A DNA stretch of 64,000 nucleotides from Sphingomonas sp. (GTDB lineage Bacteria > Pseudomonadota > Alphaproteobacteria > Sphingomonadales > Sphingomonadaceae). How positions within the stretch are numbered: the stretch's first letter is position 1; every line of letters begins with the position of its first letter. The notes beneath the pieces are model-generated. The model was not told where the DNA came from, searched no databases, and saw only the letters and a program-made list of their open reading frames with translations. The DNA is taken from NCBI RefSeq assembly GCF_004799495.1, contig NZ_SSMY01000004.1, positions 62,001 through 126,000 on the forward strand, in the 5' to 3' direction. Shown piece after piece: positions 22,347 to 29,415 of the stretch. The position numbers were made by a program, and so were the translations under genes.

Positions 22347-22758
22347 CCACCCATAGCAGTCATGTAAGTTCGCGAGATCGGGTTTTCCTACAACCTAGCA
22401 AGCGTGCTATGATTCGCGCCGCTCTTTGACAGGTTGAATAGCGATTTGGCGTGGGTTGCTTGCCCGCGATCCATGCGCGCGTGACCTCCATGGCCACCGC
22501 GAACTTTGGGAACATTCGAGGGTAAGTGGCCTCGCGCACGCATAGGGGTGCGACTTTTGCGACGTTGATGTACGCGGCACCTTCGGCAAGTTTCGCAAAC
22601 GTTGGCGGGCCGGAGGCTTCCCCGACCCGCCGCATCCTCTCCAGAGGGTGCCTCTCGGTTGCCCGCCGCGGCGAAGCCGCGTCGCCGGGCGGCAGGGCTA
22701 CCCCTACCGCCGCCCAGGCTTGGCCGCCTCGACGCGAACTCCGTTCGCCGCGTGCCGC
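22347..22758. other. long intergenic region with a doubtful minus-strand ORF
   Basis: 412 bases between the lipoprotein and aceA. It contains a minus-strand ORF of 91 codons (22360-22635) with no clear ribosome binding site and no family I recognise. A GC-rich imperfect hairpin (22661-22690, GCCCGCCGCGGC, loop GAA) and a further inverted repeat at 22688-22714 could end aceA transcription. On the plus strand a TTGACA-like hexamer occurs near 22426. I cannot assign a function. Confidence 0.4.
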
Positions 22759-24354
22759 CTACGCCGCGAACTGGTTCATCGTGTTGTGCACCCCGCCCGC
22801 CTTGAGCGCCGCCTCGCCGGCGAAATACTCCTTGTGGTCGTCGCCCAGGTCCGACCCCGACATGTTCTGGTGCTTCACCGCGGCGATGCCCTGGCGGATT
22901 TCGGCGCGCTGGACGTTCCTGACGTAGCCGAGCATCCCCTGGTCGCCGAAATACTCCTTTGCGAGATTGTCGGTCGACAGCGCGGCGGTGTGGTACGTCG
23001 GCAGCGTGATGAGGTGGTGGAAGATCCCCGCCCGCGCCGCCGCGTCGCGCTGGAACGTGCGAATCCGCTCGTCGGCCTCCGCCGCCAGTTCGGTGTGGTC
23101 GTAATCGGCCGACATCAGCTTCGCCCGGTCGTATGCCGCGATGTCGCGCCCCGCCGCTTCCCAGGCATCGAACACTTGCTGGCGGAAGTTGAGCGTCCAG
23201 TTGAAGCTCGGCGAATTGTTGTAGACCAGCTTCGCGCTCGGGTGGACCGCGCGGATGCGGTCGACCATCGAGGCGATCTGTTCGATATGCGGCTTCTCGG
23301 TCTCGATCCACAGCAGGTCGGCGCCGTTGTCGAGGCTGGCGATGCAATCCATCACGCAGCGGTCGGCGCCGGTCCCTTCGCGGAACTGGAACAGGTTCGA
23401 GGGCAAGCGCTTGGGCCGCATCAGCTTGCCGTCGCGGTTGAGGATGACGTCGCCGTTCCGCGCGGTCGCCGGATCGATCTCTTCGCAATCGAGGAACGAA
23501 TTGTACTGATCGCCCAGGTCGCCCGGTTCTTTCGATACCGCGATCTGCTTGGTCAGCCCCGCACCGAGCGAATCGGTGCGCGTGACGATGATCCCGTCCT
23601 CGACGCCTAGCTCGAGGAACGCGTAGCGGCAGGCGCGGACCTTCGCGAGGAAATCCTCGTGCGGCACGGTGACCTTGCCGTCCTGATGCCCGCATTGCTT
23701 CTCGTCGCTGACCTGGTTCTCGATCTGGAGCGCGCAGGCGCCCGCCTCGATCATCTTCCTGGCGAGCAGGTACGTCGCCTCGGCATTGCCGAACCCCGCG
23801 TCGATATCGGCGATGATCGGCACGACGTGCGTCTGGTGGTGCTCGATCGCATGGAGCAAGCGATGCTCGGCGACCTCGTCCCCTGAATCGCGCGCGACGT
23901 CCAGTTCACGAAACAGCCCGCCAAGCTCGCGCGCGTCGGCCTGGCGCAGGAAGGTGTAGAGTTCCGCGATCAGCGCGGGGACGCTGGTCTTTTCGTGCAT
24001 CGACTGGTCGGGGAGCGGGCCGAACTCGCTCCTCAGCGCCGCGATCATCCAGCCCGACAGATAGAGGTAGCGGCGCTCGGTCGAGCCGAAATGCTTCTTG
24101 ATGCTGATCATCTTCTGCTGGCCGATGAAGCCGTGCCAGCAGCCGAGCGACTGCGTATAATTCGCCGGATCGGCATCGTACGCCGCCATATCGCGCCGCA
24201 TGATCGCGGCGGTGTAGCGCGCGATGTCGAGCCCCGTGCGGAAGCGATTCTGCGCGCGCATCCGCGCCACCGCTTCGGCGCTGATCCCGTCCCACGTGCC
24301 GTTGTACCCGGCGATCAGCTGGCCGGTCTGCGCGATATCGTCCTGATAGGTCAC
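22759..24354 (-). CDS. aceA: isocitrate lyase
   Basis: 531 residues. It cleaves isocitrate to glyoxylate and succinate, the first step of the glyoxylate bypass. The catalytic loop is SDEKQCGHQDGKV with the active-site cysteine. ADIDAGFGNAEATYLL, NSPSFNW and a long mid-region insertion mark the ~530-residue type known from Pseudomonas rather than the 434-residue E. coli type. It is transcribed alone; two TTTACAA-type sites lie in its upstream region, and a RamB/ScfR-type regulator gene sits 0.8 kb away. Confidence 0.96.
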   Translation of the reverse strand: MTYQDDIAQTGQLIAGYNGTWDGISAEAVARMRAQNRFRTGLDIARYTAAIMRRDMAAYDADPANYTQSLGCWHGFIGQQKMISIKKHFGSTERRYLYLSGWMIAALRSEFGPLPDQSMHEKTSVPALIAELYTFLRQADARELGGLFRELDVARDSGDEVAEHRLLHAIEHHQTHVVPIIADIDAGFGNAEATYLLARKMIEAGACALQIENQVSDEKQCGHQDGKVTVPHEDFLAKVRACRYAFLELGVEDGIIVTRTDSLGAGLTKQIAVSKEPGDLGDQYNSFLDCEEIDPATARNGDVILNRDGKLMRPKRLPSNLFQFREGTGADRCVMDCIASLDNGADLLWIETEKPHIEQIASMVDRIRAVHPSAKLVYNNSPSFNWTLNFRQQVFDAWEAAGRDIAAYDRAKLMSADYDHTELAAEADERIRTFQRDAAARAGIFHHLITLPTYHTAALSTDNLAKEYFGDQGMLGYVRNVQRAEIRQGIAAVKHQNMSGSDLGDDHKEYFAGEAALKAGGVHNTMNQFAA

Positions 24355-24395
24355 GGGTGTCGTCCTCGGTTGATTAGCCCGAGAATGTACGCGGA

Positions 24396-24402
24396 TTTAC
24401 AA
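24396..24402. promoter_or_regulatory. TTTACAA site upstream of aceA
   Basis: TTTACAA 41 bases before the aceA start. The same heptamer or its complement occurs at 24472, 26575 and 26701, all in the upstream regions of aceA and of the RamB-like regulator. RamB sites in actinobacteria contain the similar TTTGCAA. A candidate regulator half-site, by inference. Confidence 0.4.
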
Positions 24403-24471
24403 TCGATGCTGCCGATATACGGCAGATATCGGCGTCGAGGCGTCGAGGCCATCCGCTTCATACATGTCTTT

Positions 24472-24478
24472 TTGTAAA
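24472..24478. promoter_or_regulatory. TTGTAAA site in the aceA-cspA intergenic region
   Basis: Inverted copy of the TTTACAA heptamer, 70 bases from the first. The whole divergent intergenic region (24355-24653, 299 bases) otherwise holds the AT-rich promoter zone and, nearer cspA, a roughly 150-base leader typical of cold-shock genes. No ORF of note lies in it. Confidence 0.4.
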
Positions 24479-24653
24479 TAGTTTTCAGCCGCCGATTTGC
24501 TATTTTGTCCCCCGGCGCCCATATAAGCGGCGCTACAGTCGCACATCGACGGTCTTCGGCGCTTTGCGGCTCCTTTCTCCTTCTTTCCCTGCAGCCGCGG
24601 CCTTGGGCTCCCCGACTCTTGGGTGCGCCCTGTCACAAAGAAGGAATACCTGC

Positions 24654-24866
24654 ATGACCACCGGCACCGTCAAATTCTTTAACGCCGACAAGGGGTACGG
24701 CTTCATCGCGCCCGACGGCGGCGGACAGGATGCATTCGTCCACGTCACCGCGCTCGAGGCCGCCGGGATCAACACGCTCAACCAGAACGATCGCGTGACC
24801 TACGATCTGGAAAACGACCGCCGCGGCAAGCAGGCCGCGGTCAACGTGAAGATGGCAGCCGAGTAA
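24654..24866 (+). CDS. cspA: cold-shock protein, CspA family
   Basis: 70 residues, one cold-shock domain. RNP1 is KGYGFIAP and RNP2 is DAFVHVTAL, both nucleic-acid-binding motifs. It is an RNA chaperone acting in the cytoplasm. The ATG at 24654 follows AAGAAGGAA; an upstream in-frame ATG (24564) lies in the leader and is unlikely. A strong terminator follows. Confidence 0.95.
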   Translation: MTTGTVKFFNADKGYGFIAPDGGGQDAFVHVTALEAAGINTLNQNDRVTYDLENDRRGKQAAVNVKMAAE

Positions 24867-24875
24867 TCGACGCCC

Positions 24876-24905
24876 GGGCGGTTCGACTCGGTCGGACCGC
24901 CCTTT
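24876..24905 (+). terminator. rho-independent terminator after cspA
   Basis: GGGCGGTTCGA (24876-24886) pairs with TCGGACCGCCC (24892-24902), 10 of 11 bases, loop CTCGG, followed by TTTC. It lies nine bases past the cspA stop. Confidence 0.75.
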
Positions 24906-24936
24906 CGTGCTATTGGGGTAGCTTCAGGAGAATCGA

Positions 24937-25155
24937 ATGTCCGACACCCCGGAACTCTACCGTAACCGCGCCGCCATGGAGCGCGCCAACGCCGCCGCCA
25001 GCAGCCTCGATAACGTTCGCGCGCGCTGCGAGCGCGCCGCGATGGCGTGGGAAGAAATGGCCGAACGGCTCGAGCGCACGTCGAAGCTGCGCAGCGAACG
25101 CGAAGACGCCGCCGCCCGCGCCGCCGAAGCACGAATGCTGGTCGCGGCGGAATAG
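24937..25155 (+). CDS. small helical protein of unknown function
   Basis: 72 residues. The whole chain is charged, Ala/Arg/Glu-rich and predicted helical or coiled coil (MERANAAASSLDNVRARCERAAMAWEEMAERLERTSKLR), with no signal peptide. CAGGAG sits six bases before the ATG. No family is recognised; comparable short proteins are common in sphingomonads. Its stop is nine bases from the end of the convergent regulator gene. Confidence 0.65.
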   Translation: MSDTPELYRNRAAMERANAAASSLDNVRARCERAAMAWEEMAERLERTSKLRSEREDAAARAAEARMLVAAE

Positions 25156-25164
25156 CCGCCGCTT

Positions 25165-26556
25165 TCAATCCCCCCCGAAAGTAAACGCCGAAACCCCGCG
25201 CTCGCGTTCATTGATCAGCAGCGCGCGGCCGGCGGGCGGCGCGCTGCGTTGCGGGCAGGCGCTGCGCCCGCATGCGCGGCAACCGAGGCCGATCGGGGTC
25301 GCTTCGCCCTTCAGGTCGATGCCGCGCACCGCCGCGAGGCCGGTGGCGAGATCGGCGGCCAACCCCAGCCCGACCGCGAATTGCGCCCGCACCGAACCGT
25401 ATTGCCGCCCCTGCGGCGTAACCGTGCGCGACAGTGTCAGCCAGCGCGCGCCATCCTCAAGCTCGACGAGCTGCACCGTCAGCTCGCCCGGCCGGTCGAA
25501 GGCATGATGCACACGCCATAGCGGGCAGCGCGAATCGCTCTCGGTCATCGGCGATGCGCTTGCGCCCGAGAAACGTTTCGACGCCTGTCCCGCGCGGTCG
25601 ATCCGGACCATGAAGAACGGCAAACCGCGCGCACCGACTCGCTGCAACGTCGTCAGCCGGTGCGCGACCTGTTCGAACCCAGCGCCGAACCGGCGTTGCA
25701 GCAGTTCGAGGTCGTATCCCGTCGCCTCGCACGCGCGCAGGAACCGCGCATAGGGCATCATCACCGCGGCGGCGAAATAGCTGGTCAGGTACCGGCGGTA
25801 GAGCCGCTCGCCGGCGCGGTCGCCGATCCCGGCGCCGCGCACCAGCGCCTCGATGTCCTCGCGCGCTTCAATCTGGGCGAGCTGGTAGGCCGCGGCGAAG
25901 GTCCGGCTCGCCGGGTCGAGCGTTTCGGACAATTGCAATTGCCGCGCATGGAGGTCGGTGCGGCGGAGCAGGTCGGGCATCACGTCGACCGGCAGGATGC
26001 GGATCGTCAGTTGGTGCTTGACGCGCAGCCGCTCGGCGATCGCGCCATACAGGTCACCCGCGCCGAGCCGGAGCTCGTCGGCCAGCGTTTCCGCCACCGC
26101 GTCGAGGTCGGCGAAATGTCCCCGCCAGCGTTCGATCTCGCGCCGCACCTCGGCGATCGAATCCGCCGCTGCGGCTGTACCGTCGGTGCCAGTGGCGAGC
26201 CCCATCCGGTCGAACGCGCGCGCGAAGGCTTCCGCCCCACCCGGCGCGCCCGCCAGCCATTCCTCGACTTCGTTGCGGTCGATTTCCAGGTCGGCGAACA
26301 GCGGGTCGGCCAGCCGCCGCCGGATCGCCGCCGCGCCGCCGCCGGGCTCGCCCGCCGCGAGCGCGCGCGGATCGAAATCGAACGTCTCGGCCAGCTTGAC
26401 CAGCAATGCCGCCGACAGCGGGCGCTGGTTCTTTTCGACCAGGTTGAGGTACGATGGGCTGATCGCAAGCATCTCCGCCATCGCCGCCTGCGTCAGCCCC
26501 TCGCGCCGCCGCAGCCGCCGCACCGCATGTCCCGCCAATATCTTACGCTCGGCCAT
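25165..26556 (-). CDS. RamB/ScfR-type transcriptional regulator (XRE HTH + IrrE-like domain)
   Basis: 463 residues. An XRE helix-turn-helix lies at about 15-70 (LTQAAMAEMLAISPSYLNLVEKNQRPLS). The middle resembles the IrrE/ImmA peptidase-like domain but the frame shows no HExxH. The C-terminal DUF2083 region has a cysteine cluster (GCRACGRSACPQR) likely to bind zinc. This architecture is that of RamB/ScfR, which control acetate or short-chain acyl metabolism and the glyoxylate bypass. The ATG at 26556 follows AAGGGCGAG; a TTG at 26571 is the alternative. Confidence 0.88.
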   Translation of the reverse strand: MAERKILAGHAVRRLRRREGLTQAAMAEMLAISPSYLNLVEKNQRPLSAALLVKLAETFDFDPRALAAGEPGGGAAAIRRRLADPLFADLEIDRNEVEEWLAGAPGGAEAFARAFDRMGLATGTDGTAAAADSIAEVRREIERWRGHFADLDAVAETLADELRLGAGDLYGAIAERLRVKHQLTIRILPVDVMPDLLRRTDLHARQLQLSETLDPASRTFAAAYQLAQIEAREDIEALVRGAGIGDRAGERLYRRYLTSYFAAAVMMPYARFLRACEATGYDLELLQRRFGAGFEQVAHRLTTLQRVGARGLPFFMVRIDRAGQASKRFSGASASPMTESDSRCPLWRVHHAFDRPGELTVQLVELEDGARWLTLSRTVTPQGRQYGSVRAQFAVGLGLAADLATGLAAVRGIDLKGEATPIGLGCRACGRSACPQRSAPPAGRALLINERERGVSAFTFGGD

Positions 26557-26574
26557 CTCGCCCTTGGTCAATAG

Positions 26575-26581
26575 TTTACAA
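26575..26581. promoter_or_regulatory. TTTACAA site beside the RamB-like regulator start
   Basis: Same heptamer as upstream of aceA, 18 bases before the chosen regulator start. Together with 26701 it brackets the divergent intergenic region, as expected for autoregulation. Inference only. Confidence 0.4.
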
Positions 26582-26700
26582 CTTCACGTCGAATCGTGTC
26601 GCGCGCTAGCACAGCCAAACCCGAGGCGCCGCATAAAACGCGCACCTTCCGGCGCGGCCACGCGCTAACCGATCTCATCCCGGCCACGCTATCGGCCAGA

Positions 26701-26707
26701 TTGTAAA
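26701..26707. promoter_or_regulatory. TTGTAAA site before the 51-residue ORF
   Basis: Inverted copy of the heptamer, nine bases before the ATG at 26717. Here it also overlaps the region expected to hold the ribosome binding site (AAAGGAAG). Confidence 0.35.
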
Positions 26708-26716
26708 GGAAGCGAC

Positions 26717-26872
26717 ATGCCAAGCGAACCGCAGCGCAGCCGCGCGGTCTTCTCGACCGAGGATTTCTCGCTGATGAAGGAAGCCGTCGGCGCCTATGTG
26801 CGCCAGATCGCCGACGACCCCAAGTCGGTCAAATTCTCCAACTTGTACCACCGCCTCGGCCGCGTCGGCTGA
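26717..26872 (+). CDS. very small protein of unknown function
   Basis: 51 residues, no signal peptide. It contains FSTEDFSLMKEAVGAYVRQI, an amphipathic helix, then KFSNLYHRLGRVG. AAAGGAAG lies five bases before the ATG. It is divergent from the RamB-like regulator and followed by two hairpins including a terminator, which supports a real, separately transcribed gene. No family recognised. Confidence 0.6.
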   Translation: MPSEPQRSRAVFSTEDFSLMKEAVGAYVRQIADDPKSVKFSNLYHRLGRVG

Positions 26873-26880
26873 GGTCGGCC

Positions 26881-26902
26881 CCGCCCCCCCTTCCGGGGGC
26901 GG
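26881..26902 (+). terminator. GC hairpin after the 51-residue ORF
   Basis: CCGCCCCC pairs exactly with GGGGGCGG across a six-base loop, eight bases past the stop. It lacks a T-run, so it may work with the following terminator. Confidence 0.45.
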
Positions 26903-26924
26903 CGAGTTTCCTGGGGAGGAAAGG

Positions 26925-26957
26925 ATGCCCGTCGGGTTCGTGCCCGGCGGGCATTTT
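26925..26957 (+). terminator. rho-independent terminator
   Basis: ATGCCCGTCGGG (26925-26936) pairs with CCCGGCGGGCAT (26943-26954), one mismatch, loop TTCGTG, then TTTC. Confidence 0.7.
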
Positions 26958-27018
26958 CGTGCACATCTTGCGACAATGATCGGTTTGAGCGGGCGGCGGG
27001 GGAGATTAGGATGGCGGC

Positions 27019-27600
27019 ATGTCCGTCACGCGCCGCTCGCTGATCGCCGGTGCCGCCGCCGTCGCGCTATTGCCGCGGGCCGCGTTGGCGCAGACGCCCG
27101 CGTTCGCAATCGATTGGCAAGGCGGTGAGCAGACCCCCGCCCTCCTCGCTGCGCTCGACGCGCAGATCGCGCTGGTCAAGTCGGTGCGCGTGAAGCCGGA
27201 AGTCGCGGCCTTCTTCGCCGAGCAGGTGATCACCGTGGACCTGGTACCGAATACGAAAACGCGCGCCGGCCAACGCGGCGTGTTCTTTCAACGCTCGCCG
27301 CTGCCGCCGCCCGAAAATCCGGTGCTGCTCCACGAACTGCTGCACCGTTACCATCTGCTCAAGCTGCCCGACGGGTTCGCGAATGCGACGGTGCTCGACT
27401 TCTATAAACGCGCGAAGGCCGCCGGCGACTGGCCGCCGCAAGCCTATCTCTACACCAACGATAAGGAATTCTTCGCGATGGTCGCTTCGGTCGCGCTGTG
27501 CGGCCACGCGGCGCGACCGCCCTACACGCGCGCGCTAGTGCGCGAGAAGCTGCCCGAGATGTACCGCTGGATCGTCGGCGAGTTCGGCTTGGAAACCTAG
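27019..27600 (+). CDS. exported putative zinc metallopeptidase (HELLH)
   Basis: 193 residues. The N-terminus MSVTRRSLIAGAAAVALLPRAALAQ has a twin-arginine look (TRRSLI) and a signal-peptidase site. LLHELLHRYH near residue 100 is an HExxH zinc motif, and NDKEFFAMVAS 45 residues later offers the third ligand glutamate, as in gluzincins. No named family is recognised. It acts, if active, outside the cytoplasm. The stop is shared as CTAG with the convergent dehydrogenase gene. Confidence 0.65.
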   Translation: MSVTRRSLIAGAAAVALLPRAALAQTPAFAIDWQGGEQTPALLAALDAQIALVKSVRVKPEVAAFFAEQVITVDLVPNTKTRAGQRGVFFQRSPLPPPENPVLLHELLHRYHLLKLPDGFANATVLDFYKRAKAAGDWPPQAYLYTNDKEFFAMVASVALCGHAARPPYTRALVREKLPEMYRWIVGEFGLET

Positions 27601-28382
27601 GCCGCGGTCCAGCCGCCATCGACCGACAGGTTGGCGCCGGTAATTGCCTTCGCCTCGTCGCGGCACAGGAACAGCGCGAGCGCCGCGACCTGCTCCGGGG
27701 TCACGAATTCCTTGGTTGGTTGCGCCGCGAGCAGCACGTCGTTCATCACTTGCTCTCGCGTTAGCCCTCGCGCGCGCATGGTGTCGGGGATCTGGTTCTC
27801 GACGAGTGGCGTCCAGACATAGCCCGGCGAGATGCAGTTCGCGGTGATGCCGTGCGTCGCGACTTCCAGCGCGACCGACTTGGTCAGCCCCGCAACGCCG
27901 TGCTTGGCCGCGACATAGGCCGACTTGTTCGGGCTGGCGACCAGGCTGTGTGCGGAGGCGGTGGAGATGATCCGGCCCCACTTCTTCGCCTTCATGTGCG
28001 GGATCGCGGCGTGCACCACGTGGAACGCGCTCGACAGGTTGATCGCGATGATCGCGTCCCATTTGTCCGTCGGGAAGTCGTCGACCGGCGAGACGAACTG
28101 GATGCCGGCGTTGTTGATGACGATGTCGGGACCGCCGAGTTCGTCGTGGCACCGTGCGACCATCGCGGCGATCTGGTCGGGCTTGGTCATGTCGGCGGAG
28201 TCGTACAGCGCCTTCGCACCGTTGATCGTGGCCAGCTCGGCGCGCTCGGCCTCGATCGCGTCCGCATCGCCCAAGCCGTTGATCATCACCGCGGCGCCCT
28301 CGGCGGCCAGCGCCTTGGCATACGCGAGCCCAATCCCGGAGGTCGACCCGGTGACGATCGCGCTCTTGCCCTTCAGAAACAT
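27597..28382 (-). CDS. bdhA: 3-hydroxybutyrate dehydrogenase (SDR)
   Basis: 261 residues, a short-chain dehydrogenase. TGSTSGIG binds NAD. NNAGIQ and the catalytic Ser-Tyr-Lys (ASAHSLVASPNKSAYVAAKHG) are present, with GYVWTPLVENQIPD marking the 3-hydroxybutyrate dehydrogenase subgroup. It oxidises (R)-3-hydroxybutyrate to acetoacetate in PHB breakdown, which feeds acetyl-CoA to the glyoxylate bypass encoded nearby. The start is the ATG at 28382; a longer open frame lacks family sequence. Confidence 0.93.
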   Translation of the reverse strand: MFLKGKSAIVTGSTSGIGLAYAKALAAEGAAVMINGLGDADAIEAERAELATINGAKALYDSADMTKPDQIAAMVARCHDELGGPDIVINNAGIQFVSPVDDFPTDKWDAIIAINLSSAFHVVHAAIPHMKAKKWGRIISTASAHSLVASPNKSAYVAAKHGVAGLTKSVALEVATHGITANCISPGYVWTPLVENQIPDTMRARGLTREQVMNDVLLAAQPTKEFVTPEQVAALALFLCRDEAKAITGANLSVDGGWTAA

Positions 28383-28494
28383 GCCTTTACTCCCTGCTCC
28401 CTTCATCTGCGCATGACCCGATCGCACACACGATTGCAACCACTGCGCGACCGGCGCATTTGATACGCAACGATAACGATCAGGATAGCGCGCG

Positions 28495-29415
28495 ATGCGG
28501 CTCGACGATTTCGACCCGAACATCAACGTCGAGGATCAGCGCGGATCGGGCGGCGGCGGGTTCGGTGGCTTCGGCGGCGGGGGCGGCGGTGGATTGCTCT
28601 TCGCGTTCCTGCCGATGATCTTCAGCCGGTTCGGCTGTTTCGGGGTCGCGATCGCGCTCGGGCTGTTCCTGTTCCTCGGCGGCGGGCTGCAGATGCTCGG
28701 CGGCGGCGGGCAGATCTCAGGTTCATCCGCGCCGACTGAAGCGCGCCGCGCGGGCAGCGACACCGCCTCCAGCTGCACGCTCGACGCCGGCAGCAAGGTC
28801 GCGTGCAACGCGTTCAGCTCGGCAGACAAGACCTGGGCGGCGATCTTCGCCAAAAGCGGCCAGCGGTTCGAACAACCCAAACTCGTGTTCTATGATGGTC
28901 AGGGCCAGTCGGGCTGCGGCGCCGCGCAATCGGCGATGGGGCCGTTTTACTGTCCGCAGGATCAGGGCGTGTACCTCGACACCAGCTTCTTTCAGGAACT
29001 CGCGCAGAAATTCGGCGCGTCGGGCGACTTCGCGCAGGATTACGTGATCGCGCACGAATTCGGGCATCATATTCAGAATCTGCTCGGCACGTCCGATCGG
29101 GTTTCGTCGCTCCAGCGCCGGTCGAGCGAGGTCGACGGGAACAAGCTCTCGGTCATGCTCGAGCTCCAGGCGGACTGCTTCGCCGGCGTCTGGGCTGCGC
29201 AGAACCGCGACCGGATGGACCCCGACGACCTGCAAGAGGGAATGACCGCGGCCAAGGCGATCGGCGACGATACATTGCAGCGCGAAATGCAGGGGCGAGT
29301 CGTTCCGGACAGCTTCACGCACGGCACATCGGAACAGCGCATGACCTGGCTCAAGCGCGGGATCGACAGTGGCGACCCCGCACAGTGCGACACGTTCGCA
29401 GGCGCGCTAGGCTGA
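28495..29415 (+). CDS. YpfJ/KPN_02809-type neutral zinc metallopeptidase
   Basis: 306 residues. The N-terminus has a glycine-rich linker (GGGGFGGFGGGGGGG) and one membrane helix (about 45-67). The peptidase domain holds VIAHEFGHHIQ with the HExxH zinc motif and LELQADCFAGVWA with the third ligand. The DVYLDTSFF-like VYLDTSFFQELAQ segment is family-specific. The active domain likely faces the periplasm. Substrate unknown. It overlaps the convergent ABC gene by nine bases. Confidence 0.92.
   Translation: MRLDDFDPNINVEDQRGSGGGGFGGFGGGGGGGLLFAFLPMIFSRFGCFGVAIALGLFLFLGGGLQMLGGGGQISGSSAPTEARRAGSDTASSCTLDAGSKVACNAFSSADKTWAAIFAKSGQRFEQPKLVFYDGQGQSGCGAAQSAMGPFYCPQDQGVYLDTSFFQELAQKFGASGDFAQDYVIAHEFGHHIQNLLGTSDRVSSLQRRSSEVDGNKLSVMLELQADCFAGVWAAQNRDRMDPDDLQEGMTAAKAIGDDTLQREMQGRVVPDSFTHGTSEQRMTWLKRGIDSGDPAQCDTFAGALG

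Noticed and set aside
22388..23695. 435-codon minus-strand ORF over the end of aceA
   Set aside because: It is the +1 shadow of isocitrate lyase; only the part beyond 22758 in another frame is worth a doubtful mention.
25165..26556. Toxin-antitoxin ImmA-type peptidase reading of the XRE-IrrE protein
   Set aside because: The protein lacks a visible HExxH motif and has the C-terminal cysteine domain of RamB/ScfR regulators, so an antirepressor protease is unlikely.
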